Shown here piece by piece: positions 13,970-22,544 of a stretch of 24,031 nt of DNA. Position numbers and translations under genes: made by a program. The notes under the pieces were generated by a model, which worked only from the letters and a program-made list of their open reading frames with translations, had not been told where the DNA came from and did not search any database. This DNA is from Haemophilus parahaemolyticus (GTDB lineage Bacteria; Pseudomonadota; Gammaproteobacteria; Enterobacterales; Pasteurellaceae), in NCBI RefSeq assembly GCF_018373095.1, contig NZ_JAHAHT010000019.1, positions 1 through 24,031 of the forward strand, in the 5' to 3' direction. Positions within the stretch are counted from its first letter, which is position 1. Each line of letters begins with the position of its first letter.

Positions 13970-15328
13970 TTACAACAACATTTTCACGACTTTATCAAGC
14001 TTCACGCGACCAAATTTTTTCAGTAATTTGCGCACCGCTTCTGGGTAGTCTTTGAGCTGTTCTAAGTCGCTATAGTGGGTTAACACTTTAGTATGTTGAC
14101 GAATATGGGTTAGTTCACTTTGTGCTTTTTCACTTAATTCCGCTTTAGGATCATGAATCAATACCGCATTTTCTGCATCTAACGCCCAGGCTCGTGGGTT
14201 GAGATTGTTACCAGTGAGTAAGATATAGCAGTTATCGATCCAAACGCCTTTTAGATGGTAGCTGTTTTCGTTATCTTTCCAAAGGCGAATCGTCAGCTGT
14301 TTATTTTGAATAAAATGGTCAAAACGTCTAGCAAACGCACGTAAATTTTTCTCATAGAGGTAAGGCAGTGCCGATGCCATCGTGAATTTTTCTTCTGGTT
14401 TAGTGTAGAAGTCGTTTGCAGTTTTGTCGCCTACAATAATTTCTACCGATTTACCGCCTTCTAACAACCATTTAATACGCTGTTGGAGCGAGTGTGGGAA
14501 GTTAAAATAAGGTGTGCAAATTGTGAGTTTTTCTTGCACCTGGTAAAAGAGAGCCTCAATCACTTTGTTCAGTTGATTATGTTTCCGTAAACCGATAATT
14601 GGTGAAAGGCTTAAGTTTTCATCTTGTGCTTTGCCGACAAACTGATATTGCTGTTGGCTTAAATATTTGCGAAACGCTTTAATTTGCGGGCGAAGTTCAA
14701 AGGTTTTCGGGCGATTGACATCATCCAAGCGGCAAACTGCAGGTTGGCTAATAATATGTTTTTCTAGCAATTCAACCATGCTGTCGGTTAATGTGGCATT
14801 TTCAATCACATGGTAACGATCGTAGCGATAACGCTCAAACTGTTGTAAATAGACGTTATTGATACTAGCGCCGCTATAAACTAGGGTGTTGTCAAAGATA
14901 AAACCTTTGAGATGTAATACGCCGAAAACTTCACGTTTGTTAATTGGCACGCCCCAAAACTCAATTGCTTGTTCAAGGTGATATTGTGCTTTTTGTTCTG
15001 CATACCAATCCGCATTAGAACTTACTGCCCCTTCACCAATTCGTCCGCGTTGGGCTCGGTGCCAATCGACTAGAATTTTAATTTCAAGAGAGGGGTTAGC
15101 TTGTTTAGCTTGATAGAGGGCTGCTAAGATTTCTTGCCCAGCTTCATCTTTTTCAAAATATAAAGCGGTCAAATAAATGCGAGATTTTGCAGATTGGATC
15201 AGCTGTAAAATGCAAGTTTTGAACGCACGGCTATCCGCAAGAAATTCTACTTTTTCTGCCGTTTGCGGAATAAAAGTTAGTTTTTCAAGTTGTTTTCTGG
15301 CGTGATTAGGTTTATTTAAAATTAGCAT
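13970..15328 (-). CDS. pssA: PssA, CDP-diacylglycerol-serine O-phosphatidyltransferase
   Basis: A 452-residue phospholipase D-superfamily enzyme that makes phosphatidylserine from CDP-diacylglycerol and serine, the precursor of phosphatidylethanolamine. ATG 15328 is chosen: AGGA is 8 bases upstream, the length equals E. coli PssA (451), and the 15 extra residues possible from 15373 have no ribosome site. The two HKD motifs are complete: HLKGFIFD with His139, Lys141 and Asp146, and HLKGVWID with His358, Lys360 and Asp365, the latter followed by TGNNLNPRAW. LVDWHRAQRGRIG is the conserved family block. The C-terminus is basic and amphipathic, fitting peripheral membrane binding. An uptake signal is inside the gene (15162-15170). 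Confidence 0.96.
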   Translation of the reverse strand: MLILNKPNHARKQLEKLTFIPQTAEKVEFLADSRAFKTCILQLIQSAKSRIYLTALYFEKDEAGQEILAALYQAKQANPSLEIKILVDWHRAQRGRIGEGAVSSNADWYAEQKAQYHLEQAIEFWGVPINKREVFGVLHLKGFIFDNTLVYSGASINNVYLQQFERYRYDRYHVIENATLTDSMVELLEKHIISQPAVCRLDDVNRPKTFELRPQIKAFRKYLSQQQYQFVGKAQDENLSLSPIIGLRKHNQLNKVIEALFYQVQEKLTICTPYFNFPHSLQQRIKWLLEGGKSVEIIVGDKTANDFYTKPEEKFTMASALPYLYEKNLRAFARRFDHFIQNKQLTIRLWKDNENSYHLKGVWIDNCYILLTGNNLNPRAWALDAENAVLIHDPKAELSEKAQSELTHIRQHTKVLTHYSDLEQLKDYPEAVRKLLKKFGRVKLDKVVKMLL

Positions 15329-15383
15329 TTTACGAATCCTATAAATGAGGATAGTGATGAATTTAAAGGGCATTTAGTTTATC

Positions 15384-15421
15384 AGAAAATAAGTGATCGT
15401 TTTGCAAATTTAATCGCTTAT
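15384..15421 (-). terminator. Terminator after the lipoprotein gene, built from a USS-like arm
   Basis: ATCGCTTAT (15413-15421) pairs with ATAAGTGAT (15389-15397), one G-T pair included. On the minus strand the stem is followed by TTTTCT, giving a rho-independent look. The minus-strand first arm continues as AAGCGATTAAATTTGCAAAA, an uptake signal with two changed bases. Confidence 0.5.
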
Positions 15422-15432
15422 ATATTTAAGAT

Positions 15433-16086
15433 TTATTTATCTGATGATATTTCTGCAACATATAAAAGCTGGAATGGCAAAAGCAGAACATCTCCGATTA
15501 AAGTTGCAGGGGTTTGCAATATTTTTCTGATAACATTAGCTCCTTTCACTACAGAAGTTCTAGTTTTACTTTCAGCTTTTATTTCTATTGGTAATTTTTG
15601 TTTTAATTGATCTTTTGGAGTTAATTTAACTTCATTATTTTTATAGATTTCACCATAAATGCTTCCAAATATTTTTTGGCAATAATTTGGTAAACATTGA
15701 AAACCAATATTTTTTACCTTTTCTTTTTCAGCTTCATTGACCGGTGAATAATATAAGGTAACGAAAGCATCAAATTCATTCTTCTTGTAATTTGATAATG
15801 TTATTTTTATAGTTTCATTAGTTTTTACTGGTGCGGAAAGTTTCGCTGAAATAATTGGTCTGATTTTTTCACTGCTTTTTTGTGTTAATACAAACCAATA
15901 CTTTTCTCCTATAATGACTAATTGTCCTGTTTTTGAATTTTCTCCTAATGCAATGAGGTTATCTGTATCAATTGGAGAATATACTATTTCTGTTTTATCT
16001 TCTTTCCATAAATGTGTTGTTAAGCAAGCTGACAACAAAATGCTTATTAGAAAAATAAAACCATGTTTTAACCATCGGAATTTCAT
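15433..16086 (-). CDS. Uncharacterised lipoprotein
   Basis: A 217-residue protein I do not recognise. It has a type II signal peptide: basic start (MKFRWLKHGF), hydrophobic core, and lipobox LSAC with Cys21, so it is probably attached to the inner or outer membrane and faces the periplasm. The mature part is rich in beta-strand-like stretches (GQLVIIGEKYWFVLTQKS, FDAFVTLYYSPV) and lysine; two cysteines (CLPNYC, about 133-138) could form a disulfide. The C-terminal end PATLIGDVLLLPFQLLYV is hydrophobic, as in some small lipoproteins that have a LIGD..LLP motif. The ribosome site is very strong (AGGAGG 6 bases upstream). It appears to be a separate transcription unit between the ileS terminator and pssA. 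Confidence 0.8.
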   Translation of the reverse strand: MKFRWLKHGFIFLISILLSACLTTHLWKEDKTEIVYSPIDTDNLIALGENSKTGQLVIIGEKYWFVLTQKSSEKIRPIISAKLSAPVKTNETIKITLSNYKKNEFDAFVTLYYSPVNEAEKEKVKNIGFQCLPNYCQKIFGSIYGEIYKNNEVKLTPKDQLKQKLPIEIKAESKTRTSVVKGANVIRKILQTPATLIGDVLLLPFQLLYVAEISSDK

Positions 16087-16154
16087 ATGTCCTCCTGAGA
16101 GAAAATATTGGAAAGATAGCTATTTTCTTTGTTAATCAATAGTACTCCATTTTC

Positions 16155-16240
16155 CCTCTTTTTCTTTGCTAAAGAGGAATTTACTTTTACAAAATGGGGT
16201 TCTTTATTCTTCATTAACCCCCCTCTTTAGCAAAGAGGGG
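16155..16240. repeat. Two related inverted repeats (CCTCTTT...AAAGAGG), dispersed-repeat remnant
   Basis: Copy A is CCTCTTT (16155-16161) and AAAGAGG (16171-16177). Copy B is CCCCTCTTT (16220-16228) and AAAGAGGGG (16232-16240) around AGC, followed by TAGGGGAGATTT. Both share the word CTTTGCTAAAGAGG or its complement. Elements of the form CCCTCTTTGCTAAAGAGGG with an adjoining GGGGAGATTT are, as I recall, common between genes in Pasteurellaceae. Confidence 0.55.
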
Positions 16241-16281
16241 TAGGGGAGATTTAGCAGAAGAAAAAACGGAGAAATTAGTCT

Positions 16282-16316
16282 AATAAAATATGGGAAATAC
16301 ATTCCCATATTTTATT
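16282..16316 (-). terminator. Rho-independent terminator of ileS
   Basis: AATAAAATATGGGA (16282-16295) and TCCCATATTTTATT (16303-16316) are perfect 14-base arms around a 7-base loop, 4 bases past the ileS stop. The distal arm on the minus strand ends in TTTTATTAG, so the T-tract lies inside the stem base. Confidence 0.8.
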
Positions 16317-16320
16317 TGTT

Positions 16321-19137
16321 TTACGCAAAATGACGAACTTCGCCATTGCCAGCTACGTTTTCAACGCAGCGTCCACACACTGAAGGGTGTTCTGCATTTG
16401 CACCGATATCGGTTGCATAGTGCCAGCAACGTGGGCATTTTTCACCTTCAGCACGTTCAACTTTCACGGCTAAGCCTGCAAGTTCGCCTTCTGCAACATC
16501 TGCTTCGCTAAGTGGTTTAATGACCGCTTGTGAAGTGATGAGAACGAAGCGTAATTCGTTGCCAAGTTGTTCTAACAATGGACGAATTTCGTCGTTCGCA
16601 TATACCGTCACTTTTGCTTCTAAGCCTGAACCAATGACTTTGTCTTTACGTGCTTGCTCTAATACACGGTTAACTTCTGCACGGACAGCAATGAGTGTTT
16701 GCCAGTAGCTATCGTCTAATTTTTCATTTTCACCAAGTGAGAATAAACCTTCATAGAATTCTTCAGTGAAGACAAACTCTGCCCGACCTTCTACTTGCGG
16801 TAAGTAACCCCAAATCTCATCTGCGGTGAATGAAAGAATTGGAGCAATCCAACGCACAAGTGCTTCAGCAATATGCCACAATGCAGTTTGGCAGCTACGG
16901 CGAGCAAGGCTATCCGCTTTAGTGGTATATTGGCGGTCTTTAATAATATCTAAGTAGAACGATCCCATTTCAATTGAGCAGAAACGCATTAAACGTTGTA
17001 CTACGGTATGGAATTGATAGTTATCGTAGGCTTCTTTGATATCATTTTGAGCTTCTAATGCACAGCTTACTGCCCAGCGATCAAGCGCTACCATTTCTTC
17101 TGGTTTTACTAAGTCGCGTTTAGGATCAAAGCCGTTTAAGTTTGCTAATAAGAAACGAGCCGTGTTACGAATACGGCGGTAAGATTCACCCGCACTGTTT
17201 AAAATGTTGTGTGAAACGGTAATTTCGCCTGTGTAGTCGGTTGAAGCGACCCATAAACGTAAAATATCTGCACCGTTTTTATTCCAAACTTCGCTTGGCA
17301 CAATCACATTACCTAATGATTTAGACATTTTTCTGCCTTTTTCATCAACGGTAAAGCCGTGCGTTAAGACTTGTTTGTAAGGTGCTTTGCCGTTGGTTGC
17401 AGTAGAAAGCATCAATGAAGACATAAACCAACCGCGGTGTTGATCTGACCCTTCGAGGTACATATCGGCGCTGTTGCCGTTGAACTCTGGACGAGCTTCT
17501 ACCACTGAGGCGTAAGTTGATCCTGAATCAAACCATACATCTAAAGTATCTGGCACTTTGCGGTAGATTTTCGCATCAGCTTCGCCTAACACTTCAACAG
17601 GGTCTAAATCCCACCACGCTTGAATACCTTTCGCTTCTACACGTTTTGCTACTTCTTCTAAAATCTCAAGTGTGCGAGGGTGTAGCTCTTCGGTTTCGTT
17701 ATGTACGAACATTGTCATCGGCACACCCCAAGTACGTTGGCGTGAGATACACCAGTCTGGGCGGTTTGCTACCATGTTTTCAATACGTGCTTCACCCCAA
17801 CTTGGAATCCAACGAACAGATTTAATTTCGCCTAACGCCTGACGACGTAAACCTTGTGTTTCCATCCCGATAAACCATTGTGGTGTCGCACGGAAAATAA
17901 TCGGGGTTTTGTGACGCCAACAGTGTGGGTAGCTGTGTTTAATGCGTTCTAATTTGAACAATGCGCCTACTTCTTTGAGTTTGTCTAACACTAATTCATT
18001 CGATTCAAACACGCCTTTGCCCGCAAAGAATGGCACATCAGATTTGAATTTGCCGTCGTTGCCAACTAAGCCTGCCATTTCGATGCCGTTTTTGCGTGAA
18101 ACGATATAGTCGTCTTGACCGTGGTCTGGTGCGGTGTGAACTAAACCTGTACCGCCGTCAGTGGTAACGTGGTCGCCTAAAATAAATGGTACACTGAAAT
18201 CATAGAATGGGTGTTGGAAGCGAAGTAAATTTAACTCGCTACCTTTGATTTCGCCTAATACTTCAATCTGTTCAATCTCGCCAGCTTTTGCTACGGCTTC
18301 CACTAACTCTTTCGCTAAAATTAAGCGTTCTTCGCCCATTTGAACTAATTGATAATCAAAATTTTCGTTTAATGAAATCGCACGGTTAGATGGTAATGTC
18401 CAAGGTGTGGTTGTCCAAATTAACGCAGAAATTTGACCGCTTCCTTTGCCTTCCGCACCGAATTTTTGCTCAATTTCTTGTGCGTTGACCGTTGGGAAAC
18501 GTACATAGATAGAAGGGGAAACTTTATCTTCATATTCTACTTCCGCTTCTGCCAAAGAAGAACCGCAATCCAAACACCAATGAACAGGTTTTGAACCTTT
18601 GTATAAGTGACCATTAGCAATAACTTTACCCAACGTGCGGATAATATTGGCTTCAGTTTCAAAGTTCATGGTTAAGTATGGATTATCCCAGTCACCTAGA
18701 ATTCCCATACGAATAAAGTCTGCTTTTTGCCCTTCTACTTGTTCTTTTGCATATTCGCGGCATGCTTGACGGAATTCAGCCGCTGAGATTTTCTCGTTTG
18801 GTTTACCGACTAAACCCTCTACTTTTAGCTCTATCGGCAAACCGTGGCAATCCCAACCTGGTACATAAGGCGTATCGAAACCTAATGCGGTTTTCGATTT
18901 CATAATAATATCTTTTAAAATTTTATTAACCGCATGACCTAAGTGAATATTACCGTTCGCATAAGGAGGACCATCGTGCAAAATAAAAGATTTTTTTCCT
19001 TTAGAAGCTTCACGCACTTTTTGGTATAAGTTTTTGCTATACCAGTTTTCTAACATCGCAGGTTCACGTTTTGCTAAGTCCCCACGCATCGGAAAGCCTG
19101 TTTCAGGCAGATTTAAGGTGTTTTTGTAATCAGTCAT
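16321..19137 (-). CDS. ileS: IleS, isoleucyl-tRNA synthetase
   Basis: A 938-residue class I aminoacyl-tRNA synthetase, the same length as E. coli IleS. It charges tRNA-Ile and edits misactivated valine. ATG 19137 (MTDYKNTLNLPETGFPMRG) is chosen because it matches E. coli; the frame stays open 20 codons upstream but that part has no similarity. The HIGH-type motif is PYANGNIHLGH (about 58-68), the editing domain covers about 200-400 (WTTTPWTLPSNRAI; HTAPDHGQDDY), and KMSKS lies in GRKMSKSLGN near residue 600. The C-terminal zinc ligands CPRCWHY and CGRC are intact. Sequence is of the usual mupirocin-sensitive bacterial type. It is downstream of ribF, the common gammaproteobacterial pair, but lspA does not follow. 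Confidence 0.97.
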   Translation of the reverse strand: MTDYKNTLNLPETGFPMRGDLAKREPAMLENWYSKNLYQKVREASKGKKSFILHDGPPYANGNIHLGHAVNKILKDIIMKSKTALGFDTPYVPGWDCHGLPIELKVEGLVGKPNEKISAAEFRQACREYAKEQVEGQKADFIRMGILGDWDNPYLTMNFETEANIIRTLGKVIANGHLYKGSKPVHWCLDCGSSLAEAEVEYEDKVSPSIYVRFPTVNAQEIEQKFGAEGKGSGQISALIWTTTPWTLPSNRAISLNENFDYQLVQMGEERLILAKELVEAVAKAGEIEQIEVLGEIKGSELNLLRFQHPFYDFSVPFILGDHVTTDGGTGLVHTAPDHGQDDYIVSRKNGIEMAGLVGNDGKFKSDVPFFAGKGVFESNELVLDKLKEVGALFKLERIKHSYPHCWRHKTPIIFRATPQWFIGMETQGLRRQALGEIKSVRWIPSWGEARIENMVANRPDWCISRQRTWGVPMTMFVHNETEELHPRTLEILEEVAKRVEAKGIQAWWDLDPVEVLGEADAKIYRKVPDTLDVWFDSGSTYASVVEARPEFNGNSADMYLEGSDQHRGWFMSSLMLSTATNGKAPYKQVLTHGFTVDEKGRKMSKSLGNVIVPSEVWNKNGADILRLWVASTDYTGEITVSHNILNSAGESYRRIRNTARFLLANLNGFDPKRDLVKPEEMVALDRWAVSCALEAQNDIKEAYDNYQFHTVVQRLMRFCSIEMGSFYLDIIKDRQYTTKADSLARRSCQTALWHIAEALVRWIAPILSFTADEIWGYLPQVEGRAEFVFTEEFYEGLFSLGENEKLDDSYWQTLIAVRAEVNRVLEQARKDKVIGSGLEAKVTVYANDEIRPLLEQLGNELRFVLITSQAVIKPLSEADVAEGELAGLAVKVERAEGEKCPRCWHYATDIGANAEHPSVCGRCVENVAGNGEVRHFA

Positions 19138-19217
19138 TTTTTTGTTTCCAGTTAATAAAATTGTTTTTGAATTTGGTTTTCTAACTTCCAGCTCCAACGG
19201 GGCTGAATTATGCGTAA

Positions 19218-19236
19218 CCTAGGGTGAAGCCCTAGG
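19218..19236 (-). other. Hairpin containing the ribF stop codon
   Basis: CCTAGGG (19218-19224) and CCCTAGG (19230-19236) pair around TGAAG. The ribF stop TAG (minus, 19234-19232) is inside the stem. It lies about 80 bases before ileS and has no T-run; it may tune ribF-ileS read-through. Confidence 0.45.
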
Positions 19237-20197
19237 CATCGGCAAATCCCTCAAAAAATTCAACCGCTTGTTGTTTATCTTTTTCAATTTGTTGCTTTAA
19301 GGCTTCAAAATTGGAGAATTTCACTTCATTTCTGAGCTTTTTAATAAATCTGACTTCAATGGCTTCGCCGTAGATTGAACGGTTAAAATCGAAAATATGC
19401 ACTTCTAGTAGTGGTTTTGTTCCGTTGATAGTTGGGCGGTTGCCGACGTTGGCGATGCCTTGAAATACTCCAGTTTTGGTTTCTACTTGCACTGCATATA
19501 CACCGTGAATTGGCACAACCAGGCGGTTCAGCATAATGTTTGCCGTGGGAAAGCCTATTGTTCTGCCCAGCTTATTGCCGTGGGCAACGCGACCTGCAAT
19601 TGAATAAGGTTTTCCGAGTAATTTTTCCACTAGTGCTAATTTATCTTTTTGCAGTAATTCACGAATGAGAGAGCTGCTAATGCGATCTTGCTCGAAGCTG
19701 TGCGTGTGGCTCTCTTCAACGGTAAAATGATAAGTTTTTCCAGCCGCTTGTAACGTGTGATAATCGCCCGTGCGTTTTGCACCGAAACGGAAATCATCTC
19801 CCACGCTTAAATAGCGAACCTTAAGCTGTTTTACCAATAAATCTTGGATAAATTCTTCTGCGGTAAGTTTGGCAAACCTTTCAGAAAAACGGACACAAAG
19901 TACGAAATCTATACCTGATTTTTCTAAATATTTGAGTTTATCACGCAATCGCATTAAGCGAGCAGGCACGTTGCAAGCGGTTAAATCATCCACTTTTTTT
20001 GCAAAAAATTCACGAGGTTGCGGTTCAAACAGCATAACGACCGAAGGTAAACCCAATTCAATTGATTTGTTAATCAAGCGAGTGAGAATTTGTTGATGTC
20101 CTAAATGTACGCCATCGAAATTGCCGATGGAAAGAACACAACCGTTCGTTAAAACAGAATGATTGGGTAAATTGTAGAAACCTCGAATTAATTGCAT
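19232..20197 (-). CDS. ribF: RibF, bifunctional riboflavin kinase / FAD synthetase
   Basis: A 321-residue enzyme that phosphorylates riboflavin to FMN and adenylates FMN to FAD. The N-terminal nucleotidyltransferase domain carries SIGNFDGVHLGHQQIL (GNFDGVHxGH motif, about residues 22-37) and GDDFRFGAKRTGDY (about 133-146), followed by RISSSLIRELL. The C-terminal riboflavin kinase domain starts near GRVAHGNKLGRTIGFPTANI (about 200-219), with the metal and nucleotide motif GFPTAN. ATG 20197 (MQLIRG) aligns with E. coli MKLIRG; GTG 20215 would add six residues, and neither has a good ribosome site. An uptake-signal variant is inside (about 19973). First gene of ribF-ileS. Confidence 0.95.
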   Translation of the reverse strand: MQLIRGFYNLPNHSVLTNGCVLSIGNFDGVHLGHQQILTRLINKSIELGLPSVVMLFEPQPREFFAKKVDDLTACNVPARLMRLRDKLKYLEKSGIDFVLCVRFSERFAKLTAEEFIQDLLVKQLKVRYLSVGDDFRFGAKRTGDYHTLQAAGKTYHFTVEESHTHSFEQDRISSSLIRELLQKDKLALVEKLLGKPYSIAGRVAHGNKLGRTIGFPTANIMLNRLVVPIHGVYAVQVETKTGVFQGIANVGNRPTINGTKPLLEVHIFDFNRSIYGEAIEVRFIKKLRNEVKFSNFEALKQQIEKDKQQAVEFFEGFADA

Positions 20198-20442
20198 TAT
20201 TTTTGGACTTTTCACTAAATTTAAAATAGAAAATTGCTGTGATTATAGCCTTTTCTGGGCAAAGAAGAAATAAAAGCGGTCAGATTATCCAAATTTTTTA
20301 CATCGAAAAAATTAAACGGATAAAATTTAGTATTTTTGCCTAGTAAATAGTGCATCCGATTAAATTTTTCTAAAGAAATATTATTCAAATGCTACATTTT
20401 GATTTATCATAGCAGCAATGATTTCTCATTCAATTTCCAACA
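20198..20442. other. Divergent intergenic region between ribF and nadR
   Basis: No gene is visible. An uptake signal (AAAGCGGTCAGATT, 20272-20285) lies near the middle. The rest is AT-rich; TATCAT at 20405-20410 is a possible -10 for nadR but no good -35 is at the proper distance. nadR has no recognisable ribosome site before ATG 20443. Confidence 0.5.
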
Positions 20443-21729
20443 ATGACGGATTTTAGTTATCTTCAATCAAAACGCAGACAGCTTAAACTTAAAGTGAATG
20501 ATGTTTGTACGCAAGCGAATGTTACTCGTGCTTATTTTAACCAGTTAGTCAGCGGTAAAATTAAAAATCCAAGTGCAGCTAAGCTGAAGGCATTGCATAA
20601 AGTATTGAATATTGTGGAGACCCAAGATCAGCGTGTGGGCGTAATTTTTGGCAAGTTCTACCCGATTCACACAGGGCACATCAATATGGTATATGAGGCT
20701 TTTAGTAAGGTTGATGTGTTGCACGTGATTGTCTGCACCGATACCGAGCGTGATTTGCAACTCTTTAAAGAGAGTAAAATGAAGCAGATGCCAACTAATG
20801 AAGATCGTTTGCGTTGGGTACAACAGATCTTCAAATACCAACAAAAACAGATTTTTATTCACCATTTAAATGAAGATGGTATTCCAAGTTATCCAAATGG
20901 TTGGGAAAGCTGGGCTGAGCGTGTAAAAGAACTTTTTGCGGAAAAAAATATTTATCCAAGCATTGTATTCAGCAGCGAAATTCAGGACAAAGCACCATAC
21001 GAAAAATACTTGAATTTAGAAGTCAGCTTAGTCGATCCAGAGCGTGAGCGTTTTAATGTTTCAGCAACCAAAATCCGTAACAATCCATTCCAATATTGGC
21101 GTTTTATTCCAAAAGAAGTACGTCCATTTTTCGTAAAAACAATTGCGGTTTTAGGTGGAGAAAGTAGTGGTAAATCAGTGCTTGTGAGCAAATTGGCAAA
21201 TGTATTTAATACCACTTCTGCCTGGGAATATGGGCGTGAATTTGTGTTTGAACAGCTTGGTGGCGATGAGCAAGCGATGCAATATTCTGACTATCCGCAA
21301 ATGGCGTTGGGGCATAAACGCTACGTTGATTATGCGATGAAACACGCTCACAAAGTGGCATTTATCGACACCGATTACATTACCACGCAAGCCTTTTGTA
21401 TTCAGTATGAAGGTAGAGCTCATCCGTTCTTGGATTCAATGATTAAAGAGTATCCATTTGATGTGACGATTTTGCTCAATAATAATACAAAATGGGTTGA
21501 TGATGGTCTGCGTAGTTTAGGGTCGCTCAAACAACGCCAGCGTTTCCAAGCACTACTCAAGAAATTGCTTGAAAAACACCATATTCCGTACATTGAGATT
21601 GAATCACCAAGTTATTTAGATCGCTATAATCAAACGAAAGAAGTCGTTGAAGCAATTTTAAATGATGAGCCAATTCCGCTTCAATTTAAGCAATACAACG
21701 TCGATCACGAAACGGAAGGCGAGGTATGA
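20443..21729 (+). CDS. nadR: NadR, NMN adenylyltransferase / ribosylnicotinamide kinase
   Basis: A 428-residue protein, similar in length to H. influenzae NadR (421). It makes NAD from nicotinamide riboside: kinase to NMN, then adenylyltransferase to NAD. This is the central V-factor salvage route in Pasteurellaceae. Three domains are seen: an XRE-like HTH region (about 8-55, TRAYFNQLVSGKIKNPS); an NMNAT domain with GKFYPIHTGH (70-79) and FNVSATKIRNNP (204-215); and a kinase domain with Walker A GGESSGKS (238-245) and FIDTDYITTQAF. All catalytic motifs look intact. In enteric bacteria the HTH part represses nad genes; whether it does so here is unknown. Its stop overlaps the next start as ATGA. 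Confidence 0.95.
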   Translation: MTDFSYLQSKRRQLKLKVNDVCTQANVTRAYFNQLVSGKIKNPSAAKLKALHKVLNIVETQDQRVGVIFGKFYPIHTGHINMVYEAFSKVDVLHVIVCTDTERDLQLFKESKMKQMPTNEDRLRWVQQIFKYQQKQIFIHHLNEDGIPSYPNGWESWAERVKELFAEKNIYPSIVFSSEIQDKAPYEKYLNLEVSLVDPERERFNVSATKIRNNPFQYWRFIPKEVRPFFVKTIAVLGGESSGKSVLVSKLANVFNTTSAWEYGREFVFEQLGGDEQAMQYSDYPQMALGHKRYVDYAMKHAHKVAFIDTDYITTQAFCIQYEGRAHPFLDSMIKEYPFDVTILLNNNTKWVDDGLRSLGSLKQRQRFQALLKKLLEKHHIPYIEIESPSYLDRYNQTKEVVEAILNDEPIPLQFKQYNVDHETEGEV

Positions 21730-22418
21730 TTCTTTTTGCAGGCGATCCACATGGGCATTATGAACACCTTTACCCTTTTGTGAAAGAACAGAAAAATGTG
21801 GCTTTGGTGATTTTAGGTGATTTGCAACTGACTAGCCCACACGAGTTGGATAAGCTCTCTGAATATTGTGATATCTGGTTTATTCATGGCAACCATGATA
21901 GCAAAACGGTAGCTGCCTTTGATGCAATTTGGGGCAGTGAGTGGAAAGAACGTAATATCCACGGCAAAGTGGTGGATATTCAAGGGGTAAGAATTGCGGG
22001 CTTAGGTGGCGTGTTCCGTGGACATATTTGGATGCCGCCTAATCGTCCGATGTTTTTTGACCCAATTCACTATTGCCAATATACGCCTCAAGAGAAAATC
22101 TGGCGCGGTGGATTACCATTAAGACACCGTACTTCTATTTTTCCGTCTGATGTGGAAGTATTGGAAAGCCAAAAAGCGGATATTTTAATCACACACGAAG
22201 CACCTCGCCCGCATCCGCAAGGCTTTGCCGTGATTAACCAATTAGCAAGAAAAATGGGCGTAAGCAAAATTTTCCACGGACATCACCACGATAATTTTGA
22301 TTATACGCCAATCAATCGAAATAAACATTGTGATATTTTTAATATTGGCTTTCGAAGCCTTGCCGATATTGAGGGAAATTATTTGTTAAAAGGCGTTGAT
22401 GATCGCGATAAAAAATAA
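21726..22418 (+). CDS. Calcineurin-like metallophosphoesterase coupled to nadR
   Basis: A 230-residue protein with the metal-binding motifs of the calcineurin-like phosphoesterase superfamily in order: GDPHGH (Asp7, His9), GDLQ (Asp32), GNHDS (Asn56, His57), THEAP (His157) and GHHH (His184, His186). These normally hold two metal ions for phosphoester hydrolysis. The GDxxDRG part of PPP-type phosphatases is reduced to GDLQ, so it is nearer to the small YfcE or Ser/Thr-phosphatase-like metallophosphatases. Substrate is not known. The 4-base ATGA overlap with nadR implies translational coupling and suggests a task linked to NAD or its precursors, which is inference. No signal peptide, so it is cytoplasmic and not the external NAD nucleotidase. 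Confidence 0.85.
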   Translation: MILFAGDPHGHYEHLYPFVKEQKNVALVILGDLQLTSPHELDKLSEYCDIWFIHGNHDSKTVAAFDAIWGSEWKERNIHGKVVDIQGVRIAGLGGVFRGHIWMPPNRPMFFDPIHYCQYTPQEKIWRGGLPLRHRTSIFPSDVEVLESQKADILITHEAPRPHPQGFAVINQLARKMGVSKIFHGHHHDNFDYTPINRNKHCDIFNIGFRSLADIEGNYLLKGVDDRDKK

Positions 22419-22544
22419 ACCTAAAAATTTGATTCAGCATAAGGAAAGTGAGAATAATCCTTTTGAGGTAATAAGCGATCAGTTACAATCGTAACAAATT
22501 ATAAACAAGCGGTTACATAATTTTAAAAATTAGGAAAACCTAGT
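22419..22544 (+). promoter_or_regulatory. arcA upstream region with inverted repeat
   Basis: GTTAC and GTAAC (22482-22486 and 22491-22495) form a 5-base inverted repeat around AATC. A USS variant ACAAGCGGTTACATAATTTT follows at 22504-22523. GTTACAATC here also occurs in the clpP-sufE interval (5333-5341). Promoter elements were not resolved; the ribosome site is TAGGAAAA. Confidence 0.3.

Noticed and set aside
15329..15373. Upstream extension of PssA (15 extra residues)
   Set aside because: No ribosome site at 15373, and family length and the AGGA box favour 15328.
16155..16240. Considered as a CRISPR-like or tandem repeat array
   Set aside because: Only two unequal inverted copies with no regular spacing or spacers.
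19138..19197. Upstream extension of IleS (20 residues)
   Set aside because: The E. coli protein aligns from the internal Met (MTDYKNT), giving exactly 938 residues.
20418..20456. A 12-codon frame overlapping the nadR start, considered as a leader peptide
   Set aside because: No ribosome site and no meaningful codon pattern; in AT-rich DNA such frames are expected by chance.
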